A stretch of DNA of 6,456 nt from positions 1 to 6,456 of the forward strand of contig JAUXBO010000147.1 of assembly GCA_030619345.1 (NCBI GenBank), written 5' to 3'. Origin of the DNA: Candidatus Zixiibacteriota bacterium. GTDB lineage: Bacteria > Zixibacteria > MSB-5A5 > GN15 > FEB-12. Both the position numbers and the translations under genes were made by a program. Every line of letters begins with the position of its first letter. Positions within the stretch are counted from its first letter, which is position 1. Of this stretch, positions 1 through 6,265 are shown piece after piece. The notes beneath the pieces are model-generated. The model was not told the origin of the DNA. It did no database searches and saw only the letters and a list, made by a program, of their open reading frames with translations.

Positions 1-405
1 GCTACGATCCGACTTAAACTTACGGAAAATCAAAGTCAATCCGACAATAATTAGCAGTACCGGCCAGAATTCCTCCCAATCAAACCAGTACCAGTTTTCC
101 CGGACCAATAATATGACACCAATACCGATCAACACTATTCCCGGCAGATATCGATTCCAGGGTGAAAACGGCTTTGGCGTGATCTCTTCGGGTCCCGTGC
201 TGAAAGCCTGTGCCCCGCCGAATTCCCGCTTCGGAATTATGATCCAGGCCACAATATAGGCTATCAATCCAAATCCGGTGGCAAACGCCAACATTACGCT
301 GATAATCCGAACCAGAACCGGGTCGACTTCAAAATAGTCGCCCAATCCTCCACAGACACCTCCGATTACCTTATTGTCTGGAGAACGATATAATCTTCGC
401 TGCAT
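1..405 (-). CDS. PspC-domain membrane protein with LiaI/LiaF-like helices, partial (3' end cut by left edge)
   Basis: The reading frame starts at ATG 405 and stays open to base 1, giving 135 visible residues; the C-terminus lies outside the window. Residues 1-60 are a PspC domain: a basic start (MQRRLYRSP), the Gly-rich stretch GVCGGLGDYFEVDP at 16-29, and a hydrophobic helix at about 34-57 ending in IIIPKR. PspC domains are small inner-membrane modules, first known from the phage-shock response to envelope damage. After a Pro-rich linker, two more hydrophobic segments (about 86-101 and 114-127) flank a Trp/Glu-rich turn (ENWYWFDWEEFWP). This is the pattern of LiaI/LiaF-like transmembrane regions, which in Firmicutes belong to cell-envelope stress systems. 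The start is fixed by a strong Shine-Dalgarno AGGGGAG 5 nt upstream. The gene is divergent from the propeller gene. The domain call is firm; a stress role is inferred from the family. A C-terminal LiaF-type domain may follow beyond the edge. Confidence 0.9.
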   Translation of the reverse strand, partial: MQRRLYRSPDNKVIGGVCGGLGDYFEVDPVLVRIISVMLAFATGFGLIAYIVAWIIIPKREFGGAQAFSTGPEEITPKPFSPWNRYLPGIVLIGIGVILLVRENWYWFDWEEFWPVLLIIVGLTLIFRKFKSDRS

Positions 406-410
406 AATTA

Positions 411-417
411 CTCCCCT
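411..417 (-). promoter_or_regulatory. Ribosome binding site of the PspC-domain gene
   Basis: On the minus strand AGGGGAG lies 5 nt before ATG 405. It is a strong anti-16S match and fixes the start of the partial PspC-domain gene. Confidence 0.75.
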
Positions 418-443
418 GGTTTTAGGGCTTTGTCTCTCTTCTG

Positions 444-471
444 AATATATATACGAAACACAAGATGGAAA
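444..471 (-). promoter_or_regulatory. Candidate sigma70-type promoter for the PspC-domain gene
   Basis: On the minus strand TTTCCA (466-471) is followed after 16 nt by TATATT (444-449) inside a TATATATAT run. The -10 matches consensus at 5 of 6 positions and the -35 at 4 of 6. Transcription would start near 437 and give a leader of about 32 nt that contains the AGGGGAG ribosome site. The AT run allows other -10 registers, so the exact position is uncertain. Confidence 0.4.
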
Positions 472-555
472 GTTTTTTCAAATCCGAGCCAGAAATCAAT
501 CGTTTCCAGCTTAGATCCCGTTCCAAAACGACCTATGGATCGCCCAAAATGCTTG

Positions 556-584
556 TTGAATCTTCCGGGAACAGACTCTATACT
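556..584 (+). promoter_or_regulatory. Sigma70-type promoter for the propeller-repeat protein gene
   Basis: TTGAAT (556-561) and TATACT (579-584) are separated by the optimal 17 nt; the -10 matches consensus at 5 of 6 positions. The predicted start of transcription is about 591. The leader would be about 23 nt if translation begins at ATG 614, or about 44 nt if it begins at TTG 635. The second case leaves room for the GGAG ribosome site at 621-624. Confidence 0.55.
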
Positions 585-613
585 TTTTTTGAAACTTGGC
601 CCGTTAACCCAGC

Positions 614-3010
614 ATGTTTTGGAGCTACACGCCGTTGAAAAGTCTCAGACCGAAGTTTCTATGCAGTTTCCTGAGCTTTGGCTTGATTTTCGCCATTTCC
701 GGGAGCACCGTCCGCTCAGTGCCGGATGATGTCCACTGGCAGGAAGGCTTCCACCTTGAAGGCTTCGACGGTCCGGTGCATGCCCTTGTCCAGTACAACG
801 GAAGGCTGATTGCCGGCGGCTCCTTTTCTGTAGCCCATAACGCCTATGCCCGAAATATTGCTCAGTGGGATGGACAGAAGTGGCTGCCACTGGGTAAAGG
901 GACCGACAATCTCGTGCTGACTTTGCAGGTATACAATGGGACACTGATAGCGGGAGGGCAATTCGATTCGGCTGGTGAAGTTTCAGCCAACTACATTGCC
1001 TCCTGGAACGATACCTCCTGGTCGGCTCTGGGAACGGGATTGGACTACCATGTCCTTGCCCTGGAGTATTTCGATGGCGACCTGATTATCGGCGGCGATT
1101 TCACCATGGCCGGTGATTCGGCGGCCAACTATATCGCAGCTTGGAATGGATCTGATTATTTTCCCCTTGATGTCGGAACCACCGATATCGTCAAGGCACT
1201 TCTCGTCTATAACGCCCAACTAATAGTTGGCGGAGATTTTAGATACGCCGGAAACGTCTTTGTCGACAGAATTGCGGCCTGGAATGGCACCAACTGGACC
1301 CAACTCGGTCCCGCTGGTATGAACAAATATGTGAACACCCTGACTATCTATAATGGCAAGCTGATCGCCGGAGGAGCATTCACCGAGGCGGGCGGGAACA
1401 ACGTCAGTCGTGTAGCCTTCTGGGATGGCGGAGGTTGGTCGGAGTTGGGAACGGGTATTGATGGCGATGTCAACTCAGTTGCAGAATTCAATGGAAAGCT
1501 GTATGCGGGTGGACTGTTCACCACCGCCGGAGGCGGACTCTCACAATATATGGCCATACTTGAGGGTCTTGACTGGTCACGACTTGGAAGCGGCATGGGC
1601 GGAGCTGTCAATGCCCTGATGGAATACGACAATCAACTCATTGCCGGTGGCTTTTTCCCAACCGCCGACACCCTGACAGTCAACCGTATCGCTGCCTGGA
1701 CTGGCACGGACTGGGTGCGATTAGCTTCCTCCGGGGCAGGCATCAACGGCCGCGTCAGCGCCATGACTGCCTACGACGGACAAATAATTGCGGCCGGAAA
1801 TTTCTCAACCGCAGGTGACCTTAGTATAAACAACATTGGAGCATGGAACGGCGCTGAATGGTCAACGCTCGGAAGCGGTATCAATGAAATCGTCTATGCC
1901 CTTGTTCAGTATGACAGTCTCCTGGTGGTAGGTGGCAGCATAAGCTCAGCTGGGGGAGTTCCAGTCAACAATATCGCCGCGTGGAACGGCAGTGCGTGGT
2001 CGGCGCTCGGCGAGGGCACCAATTCGTTGGTTCAATCGCTGGCTGTTTACGATACGCTATTAATCGCCGGTGGGATGTTTGATGCTGCCGGAGACTCTTC
2101 CACCAATCACATTGCGGCATGGAATGGTATCGACTGGCTTCCATTGGGCGAAGGTGTTAACGGCGACCTGTTCGACCTGGAGGTTTACGACAATAAACTG
2201 ATCGCCGGTGGCAGCTTCACAGCGGCTGGTGGACAATCGGCCAGCAGAATTGCACAATGGGATGGGGCAAACTGGTCACCGCTCGGACAAGGGATGGATA
2301 AAACTGTCCGATCTCTGTCTGTTTATGGCAACAAGTTGATTGCCGGTGGTTCGTTTTCATCGGCAGGATATACTTCTGCCAGCAGGATTGCTTCTTGGGA
2401 TGGCGCTTCATGGGCAAAACTCGGGGACGGCGTATTGGGTGTTGGGGGAGTTTACAGTATCACCGAAAGTTCCGGACGCTTGTTTGTTGGTGGCTGGTTT
2501 CACCAGGCCGATGGCCTCCCCGCCAACAACATAGCTCTATGGGAAGGTGGCAGTTGGTCTTCCTTGGGATCAGGAACCGAAGGGACTGTTTTTTCTCTGG
2601 CTGATCTGAATGGCACGTTGCTGGTCGGTGGGGATTTTGTCGCTGCCGGTGAAAAGGTCTCGGCGCATCTGGCCGTATGGGACAAGCTGTACACCTCGGT
2701 ATCCGACAAACCAGAGCAAACAAGCCTACCGCAATTATTCACGCTCAACCAGAACTATCCCAATCCGTTTAACCCAACTACAACTATTGAGTACACCCTG
2801 CTAAAAAGATCATCGGTACAACTTGAAGTTCTGAACCTGCTCGGGCAAAGAGTCAAGTTGCTGGTGAATGGGGAATTTGCACCAGGTGCATACAGCGCAA
2901 ATTGGGATGGCGGAAGCGAAACGGGACAAGCAACCGCTTCAGGTATTTACTTCTACCGTCTGCGGGTGGGAGAATCAGAGTCGATCAAAAAGATGCTTCT
3001 TTTGAAATAG
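614..3010 (+). CDS. Secreted protein of 14 beta-propeller-type repeats with a C-terminal sorting tail
   Basis: This 798-residue protein is probably secreted or surface-attached; its ligand is unknown. A basic stretch and a hydrophobic core at about residues 15-30 form a signal peptide. Residues 55-692 hold fourteen repeats of about 46 residues, consensus VxALxxYxxxLIAGGxFxxAG, then IAxWNGxxWxxLGxG, resembling four-stranded propeller blades as in fungal Rax2-like and Kelch-like proteins. The last repeat lacks the W-LG-G strand, while residues 42-53 at the N-terminus provide a matching piece. Residues 712-798 form an FlgD-Ig-like / type IX-type sorting tail with NYPNPFNP at 714-721 and a short basic-hydrophobic end (KKMLLLK). 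Coordinates give the longest ATG form. TTG 635 is likelier because GGAG lies 10 nt upstream and it yields a compact signal peptide starting MKSLRPK, while ATG 614 has no ribosome site. The gene runs convergent with the anti-sigma gene, 15 nt apart. I am confident in repeats and secretion, not in a molecular role. Confidence 0.9.
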   Translation: MFWSYTPLKSLRPKFLCSFLSFGLIFAISGSTVRSVPDDVHWQEGFHLEGFDGPVHALVQYNGRLIAGGSFSVAHNAYARNIAQWDGQKWLPLGKGTDNLVLTLQVYNGTLIAGGQFDSAGEVSANYIASWNDTSWSALGTGLDYHVLALEYFDGDLIIGGDFTMAGDSAANYIAAWNGSDYFPLDVGTTDIVKALLVYNAQLIVGGDFRYAGNVFVDRIAAWNGTNWTQLGPAGMNKYVNTLTIYNGKLIAGGAFTEAGGNNVSRVAFWDGGGWSELGTGIDGDVNSVAEFNGKLYAGGLFTTAGGGLSQYMAILEGLDWSRLGSGMGGAVNALMEYDNQLIAGGFFPTADTLTVNRIAAWTGTDWVRLASSGAGINGRVSAMTAYDGQIIAAGNFSTAGDLSINNIGAWNGAEWSTLGSGINEIVYALVQYDSLLVVGGSISSAGGVPVNNIAAWNGSAWSALGEGTNSLVQSLAVYDTLLIAGGMFDAAGDSSTNHIAAWNGIDWLPLGEGVNGDLFDLEVYDNKLIAGGSFTAAGGQSASRIAQWDGANWSPLGQGMDKTVRSLSVYGNKLIAGGSFSSAGYTSASRIASWDGASWAKLGDGVLGVGGVYSITESSGRLFVGGWFHQADGLPANNIALWEGGSWSSLGSGTEGTVFSLADLNGTLLVGGDFVAAGEKVSAHLAVWDKLYTSVSDKPEQTSLPQLFTLNQNYPNPFNPTTTIEYTLLKRSSVQLEVLNLLGQRVKLLVNGEFAPGAYSANWDGGSETGQATASGIYFYRLRVGESESIKKMLLLK
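621..624 (+). promoter_or_regulatory. Ribosome binding site favouring the TTG 635 start
   Basis: GGAG at 621-624 is 10 nt before TTG 635 in the frame of the propeller protein and lies downstream of ATG 614, so it can only serve the TTG. No purine-rich site precedes ATG 614. This suggests the annotated ATG is seven codons too early. Confidence 0.45.
776..2683 (+). repeat. Fourteen tandem repeats of about 138 bp encoding propeller blades
   Basis: The repeats run in phase with the coding frame. Residue starts counted from ATG 614 are 55, 101, 147, 193, 240, 286, 332, 381, 427, 473, 519, 565, 613 and 659. Ten of the first thirteen are exactly 46 residues; repeats 4, 7 and 12 are 47, 49 and 48 because of short insertions after the W-x-x-L strand. 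The copies have diverged at DNA level, so the array is old rather than a recent slippage product. Short words such as those coding LIAGG-F recur and could still permit recombination. Repeat 14 is truncated after IAxWD. Confidence 0.9.
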
Positions 3011-3040
3011 CTCCGTGCGCTCTACTCAATCTAATTTCAA
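3002..3040. terminator. Weak inverted repeat across the convergent gene ends, possible bidirectional terminator
   Basis: TTGAAATAG (3002-3010), the last codons of the propeller gene, can pair with CTAATTTCAA (3031-3040), just inside the anti-sigma gene end, leaving one bulged base and a 20-nt loop. A short T run follows on the plus strand at 3047-3051. The stem is AT-rich and the loop is long, so as a terminator it is marginal. It is the only hairpin candidate I see between the two converging transcripts. Confidence 0.25.
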
Positions 3041-4243
3041 TCTTAGTTTTTCAAGATGATCGTTGATGCGATCCCGCTGTTCACCGGTAGTGTTCCATGG
3101 AAAGTTACGAAGAAATTTAATCGACCGATTTATTTCGAGCGTGTCATTACTTAACAAACCAATCTGGTACACGGTTGAAATCATACTGTCCAGCATGACG
3201 TTGTAACTTGAATCAGCCAGCGGTTTGAGTACTTCGACTGAGTCAGGCACGACACCCTCCCGATAACGACGGGTACCATAGTCTGCGATTGCGGAGCGGA
3301 GTGAGTCACGCTGATCTCTCAAAAGCCTCAATTTCAAGAAACTCTCATCCAAGAAAAGACTGTCGGCAATCGCCGGTGCAAGTTTTACAAAATCCTTCTG
3401 AGCTGTCACTTTCAACGATTGTGCTGCTTTCGGTGGTGGTGCCACCTTCTGCGGTGCTGATAGACTAAATTGCTCAGAGGAAACCTCACCAAGACCGGCG
3501 CTTTTGGCCTTTTCCTCTTTCAGATATCTAACAGCATCACCGTCTACTGCGATCCCTTCCAGTTTCACCTGTGGCTCGGCTGGTTTCGTGTCGGTCGGCT
3601 CCGGGGCAGCAAAAGAGGGAGCCTGGGCGCGATGACTCTTCTCGGACACAATTTTTTTAGGGGCAATTACTTCGAAAAACTCTAACTCTGCTTCAGCTAA
3701 CGACCTCTTCTCAGCGTCCTCATCTTCCCCAAATGCGTCTTTCAGATTGGAGTCATCACGCAACTCTTTGGATGCCTCTTTCTTGGTATCGAACTCGTCA
3801 AACAGCTGATTCAAAGTGTCATCGGTTCGCCCGGTTATCTCGTCTACCGGCACGGGTGCCACCATCGCGGGTGACATATGTTCAAGTACCGGTTCTTCGA
3901 TATCCGAGCGATGCAACGAAATGAACGTTAAGGCGGCAATCGAGGCAGCCACCGCAGCCAGTTTCCATACCATGCCGAATGATTTGGTCGGCTTGATGTC
4001 GACTACTTCGGTAGCCGTGGAGCCAAGCGCCTGTTCAATTTTAGAGGCAGACTTCTCCCAGTAGTCACTTTCATCAAGACGGCTTTTCTTTTCGATCATC
4101 TCATCGAGTTGCTGATACTTTTCGAGCTGTTTACGGCACTCTTCGCAACTTTCCAGATGTTCGCGAACAACTTCAAGCTCGTATGGAGGGAGATCGCGGT
4201 CGTGGTAGGCCGACAGCCTATCGATGAAATATGAGTGGTCCAT
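3026..4243 (-). CDS. Membrane-anchored zinc-finger (ZAS/zf-HC2) anti-sigma factor
   Basis: This 405-residue protein probably sequesters the ECF sigma factor encoded just upstream. Residues 1-50 form a zf-HC2/ZAS domain with HLESCEEC at 29-36; H29, C33 and C36 are the classic Hx3Cx2C ligands, and H3, 26 residues before H29, sits where RsrA-type proteins carry their fourth ligand. One transmembrane helix follows at about 91-110 (MVWKLAAVAASIAALTFISL). The outer part is unusually large: residues 115-285 are rich in Glu, Lys, Ala and Pro and look disordered, while 286-405 appear helical, with many Leu and charged residues, and match no family I recognise. ATG 4243 is 12 nt after the sigma stop codon, and AGGG overlapping that stop (10 nt before the ATG) can act as ribosome site, implying coupled translation. 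Zinc binding could make release redox-sensitive, but that is not shown. The anti-sigma call is firm; the signal sensed is unknown. Confidence 0.87.
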   Translation of the reverse strand: MDHSYFIDRLSAYHDRDLPPYELEVVREHLESCEECRKQLEKYQQLDEMIEKKSRLDESDYWEKSASKIEQALGSTATEVVDIKPTKSFGMVWKLAAVAASIAALTFISLHRSDIEEPVLEHMSPAMVAPVPVDEITGRTDDTLNQLFDEFDTKKEASKELRDDSNLKDAFGEDEDAEKRSLAEAELEFFEVIAPKKIVSEKSHRAQAPSFAAPEPTDTKPAEPQVKLEGIAVDGDAVRYLKEEKAKSAGLGEVSSEQFSLSAPQKVAPPPKAAQSLKVTAQKDFVKLAPAIADSLFLDESFLKLRLLRDQRDSLRSAIADYGTRRYREGVVPDSVEVLKPLADSSYNVMLDSMISTVYQIGLLSNDTLEINRSIKFLRNFPWNTTGEQRDRINDHLEKLRLKLD

Positions 4244-4255
4244 ACGCTTAGTACC

Positions 4256-4864
4256 CTATAACAAATCTTTCAATTGCTCCAGCAGGAATTTGCGGGCGCG
4301 ATAAAGCCGCGAGTCTACTGTCCCCGGCGGAATCTTGAGATAACTGCCGATAGCGGCGTAATCCATATCTTCAAAATGACGTAAGGCAAAAACAGTCCGG
4401 TACTTTACCGGCATTGATTGCACCGCTTCATAGAAACGCTTTTTGCTTTCATCGTTCAACAGGGATTCCAGTGGTCCCAGTTCAGTACTTCGGGGATCAA
4501 ATCCGGTCTCCTGCATACCATCCAGAGAGTCCTTTTTTTCTTCCTTCCGAATCTGATTGTAAGCCAGATTCCTCGCTATCGTCGACAGCCAGGGATAGAA
4601 GGCATACTCCGGGTTGACCCGATCAATCGCCTTGTACGCACGTACAAAGGCATCCTGTACAACATCTTCAGTCATATCAAATGATCCCAGCAAACCATAA
4701 ATAAAGCGGAATAACCGCTTTTGGTGCATCCTGATCAGGAGGCCGAACGCTTTTTTGTCACCGTTCTGAGAGGCCTCGACCAGGCGTCGCTCCTGCTGTC
4801 TTGTTTCCTTATTCTCTACCGTCACCGAAGCTGTTTCTTCCCGATTATTCCCAATATTTATCAC
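4256..4864 (-). CDS. RNA polymerase ECF-family (RpoE/SigW-like) sigma factor
   Basis: This 202-residue protein directs RNA polymerase to a dedicated promoter set. Region 2 spans about residues 37-107 with the core-binding helix EDVVQDAFVRAY (66-77) and the -10-reading helix around YPWLSTIARNLAYNQIRK (90-107). A charged linker lacking region 3 runs to about 143. Region 4 (144-199) contains the -35-reading helix-turn-helix, YAAIGSYLKIPPGTVDSRLYRARKFL in pattern, at 169-194. Length and the two-domain plan are normal for the family. The start is GTG 4864, overlapping the holA stop by 4 nt (GTGA); no upstream in-frame alternative exists without entering holA, and the next Met falls inside region 2. 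No strong ribosome site is seen, so translation probably depends on ribosomes finishing holA. The gene pairs with the anti-sigma gene behind it. The first 25 residues are polar and probably disordered. Confidence 0.95.
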   Translation of the reverse strand: MINIGNNREETASVTVENKETRQQERRLVEASQNGDKKAFGLLIRMHQKRLFRFIYGLLGSFDMTEDVVQDAFVRAYKAIDRVNPEYAFYPWLSTIARNLAYNQIRKEEKKDSLDGMQETGFDPRSTELGPLESLLNDESKKRFYEAVQSMPVKYRTVFALRHFEDMDYAAIGSYLKIPPGTVDSRLYRARKFLLEQLKDLL

Positions 4865-5841
4865 GCCCTTGAGCCCACCAGCTCCAGAGCAAGAATCTCC
4901 AATTGTACCTGCGGTTTGAGTTTACTTCGCCTGAGTTCGGAATCAAGTTTGGCAATGGAGATAATAATCTGTTCGAGTTTATCGCTGCTGTAGCGTTGCG
5001 CCTGACGGCGAAAATTGGGGATTAGAAATCCGCGATTCCCCAGCGGATTCTTCCCCGCTTTGACCAGATACAAAGATGTAAAATGTTGCTGCAGCAAAGT
5101 AGCTAATACGGTTGGGTGAATACCTTCGGAAAGAAGTCCTCCCAGCATCTTGATAACTTCCGCCGGGTTGCCGTCGACTATCCGGTCGGCCAGATGGAAC
5201 ATATTGAAAATTTCATAGCCGGAGCAAACGCGCCGAATATCCTCGGAAGTAATCGTCTCTGACTCCCCCTTGTACGACACCAGTTTTTCCAGTTCGTGCT
5301 CCAACGCACCTCTATTACCCGCCACCAATCCGATCAAGAGACACAAAGCCTGCGGCTCAATGGTCAGATTTTCTTTTGTAAGGCGGTTGCGAATCTGTCC
5401 GGCCGTTTCCTGCTCGGTCAGTTTCTTGAACTCGACTGGTTCGGCGACTGCAGTAATCGATTTGAAAAAAACGCTGGCTTTTTTGGGGATTTTCGACGAA
5501 GGCGAACTGAATATGATCAGACGGTTGGGATCGGGAGGTTTCAGAAACTTGAATATCCGCTGCAGTTCTTTTGGCTTGAAAGACTGGATATCGCTGATCG
5601 CGAAAACCTGCCGTTCACCAAGCATGGGCAAAGTGGATAGTTCGGCAGTTAGATCGGCGACCGAAGTGCGTTTGCCATCGATTTTCCGGTAGTTACTGCT
5701 TATCTGCAAATCGGGCAGGAATTGCCGGACGACAAATTTGCGTGCCTCGGCCAGACGGTATTCCTCGGGGCCGTAAAAAAAATAGACCGGTTTGAATTTA
5801 CCGGCTGAGACTAACTTAAATAATGAGGCGGGGGTGGCCAT
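4861..5841 (-). CDS. holA: DNA polymerase III subunit delta
   Basis: Delta is the subunit of the clamp-loader complex that opens the beta sliding clamp so that it can be placed on primed DNA. The 326 residues match the family length of about 330-345. The N-terminal domain begins with the hallmark PVYFFYGPEEYRLAEA (19-34), equivalent to the degenerate nucleotide-binding fold of delta, which lacks a working P-loop here as elsewhere in the family. The middle domain contains VAGNRGALEHELEKLVSY (173-190), and IFNMFHLADRIVDGNPAEVI (211-230) opens the collar domain. The C-terminus has the usual helix pair ending LKPQVQLEILALEL (308-321). ATG 5841 is right by family length, although no proper ribosome site precedes it: a promoter -10 lies only 5 nt upstream. 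The gene is followed by an ECF sigma factor overlapping its stop codon; in many bacteria the neighbour is rpsT instead. Confidence 0.94.
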   Translation of the reverse strand: MATPASLFKLVSAGKFKPVYFFYGPEEYRLAEARKFVVRQFLPDLQISSNYRKIDGKRTSVADLTAELSTLPMLGERQVFAISDIQSFKPKELQRIFKFLKPPDPNRLIIFSSPSSKIPKKASVFFKSITAVAEPVEFKKLTEQETAGQIRNRLTKENLTIEPQALCLLIGLVAGNRGALEHELEKLVSYKGESETITSEDIRRVCSGYEIFNMFHLADRIVDGNPAEVIKMLGGLLSEGIHPTVLATLLQQHFTSLYLVKAGKNPLGNRGFLIPNFRRQAQRYSSDKLEQIIISIAKLDSELRRSKLKPQVQLEILALELVGSRA

Positions 5842-5846
5842 ACCTG

Positions 5847-5876
5847 ATTATAACGCGCCACCCGCAGATGGGTCAA
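5847..5876 (-). promoter_or_regulatory. Strong sigma70-type promoter placed for a leaderless holA transcript
   Basis: On the minus strand TTGACC (5871-5876, 5 of 6 to consensus) and TATAAT (5847-5852, 6 of 6) are 18 nt apart. Only CAGGT separates the -10 from the holA ATG at 5841, so transcription should start at, or within a base or two of, the A of the ATG. The -35 contains the TGA stop (5873-5875) of the upstream RNase H-like gene. This is probably the housekeeping promoter of holA and the two sigma-system genes. Confidence 0.65.
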
Positions 5877-6253
5877 TCAAAAAGCGAATCGTAGTCCGGA
5901 TTGTTCCGGCTGGGCGCCCATTCCAATGAAAAACCATATTTCTCGCGGTACATCCTGGCCTTGTCCATCAACGGAGAAAAAACGGCGTTTAGTTCCTGGC
6001 GCTGGTTGACCTGATTGACGACTGATCGGTTGTTGCCGTAAATCTGGTACGCCTTATTCTGGAAATACTTCTGATTACCGTCAATGAACTCCAACAGGGC
6101 CAGAAGTGAGGCAAAGTCAGAATGATCATTATTTAGAGCGTCGAAAGGCGCCTTGAATTTGATCCCCAGTTCCGGTATGGCAAAAGCAACCACGGCTGTC
6201 TTATTAAGATCATTCCCCTCGGGCAAAGATGTCGATCCAAAATAACATTCCAT
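5873..6253 (-). CDS. RNase HI-fold protein with most catalytic acidic residues replaced
   Basis: The 126 residues follow the RNase HI plan. MECYFGSTSLPEGN (1-14) parallels the usual first strand YFDGSS-GNPG; HSDFASLLALLEF (44-56) parallels N-x-AELxALLEA; IYGNNRSVVNQVN (71-83) parallels IYGDSxLVINQVN; and WAPSRNNPDYDSLF (112-125) aligns without gaps to the C-terminal W-V-P-R-x-x-N-x-x-A-D-x-L-A motif. RNase HI cuts the RNA strand of RNA-DNA hybrids using four acidic residues. Here the first Asp reads G6, the Glu reads S49 and the central Asp reads N74; only the last, D122, remains. It is probably inactive as a nuclease and may bind nucleic acid. ATG 6253 is the only possible start before an in-frame TGA at 6302-6304, and it lacks a Shine-Dalgarno site. 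The gene ends 31 nt before holA. The fold assignment rests on my own motif alignment; function is unknown. Confidence 0.75.
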   Translation of the reverse strand: MECYFGSTSLPEGNDLNKTAVVAFAIPELGIKFKAPFDALNNDHSDFASLLALLEFIDGNQKYFQNKAYQIYGNNRSVVNQVNQRQELNAVFSPLMDKARMYREKYGFSLEWAPSRNNPDYDSLFD

Positions 6254-6265
6254 GGATTGTTCTAA

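Noticed and set aside
500..524. ECF-type promoter upstream of the PspC-domain gene (GGAAC, 17 nt, CGA on the minus strand)
   Set aside because: Only GGAAC and a weak CGA agree with typical ECF promoters, and the -10 part is degenerate. It could link the sigma factor to the PspC gene, but the match is no better than chance in 200 nt.
535..729. Open frame of 64 codons on the plus strand
   Set aside because: It overlaps the promoter and the start of the propeller gene in another frame, has no ribosome site and resembles no known protein.
776..2683. CRISPR-like or other noncoding tandem array
   Set aside because: The 138-bp period is exactly in phase with a 46-residue protein repeat and the copies differ mainly as diverged codons.
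645..2748. Several minus-strand and alternate-frame open frames of 64-99 codons inside the propeller gene
   Set aside because: They follow the 138-bp repeat period and are shadows of the repeated coding sequence.
5270..5692. Plus-strand open frame of 140 codons opposite holA
   Set aside because: holA is a clear full-length match on the other strand; the antisense frame has no recognisable motif or start signal.
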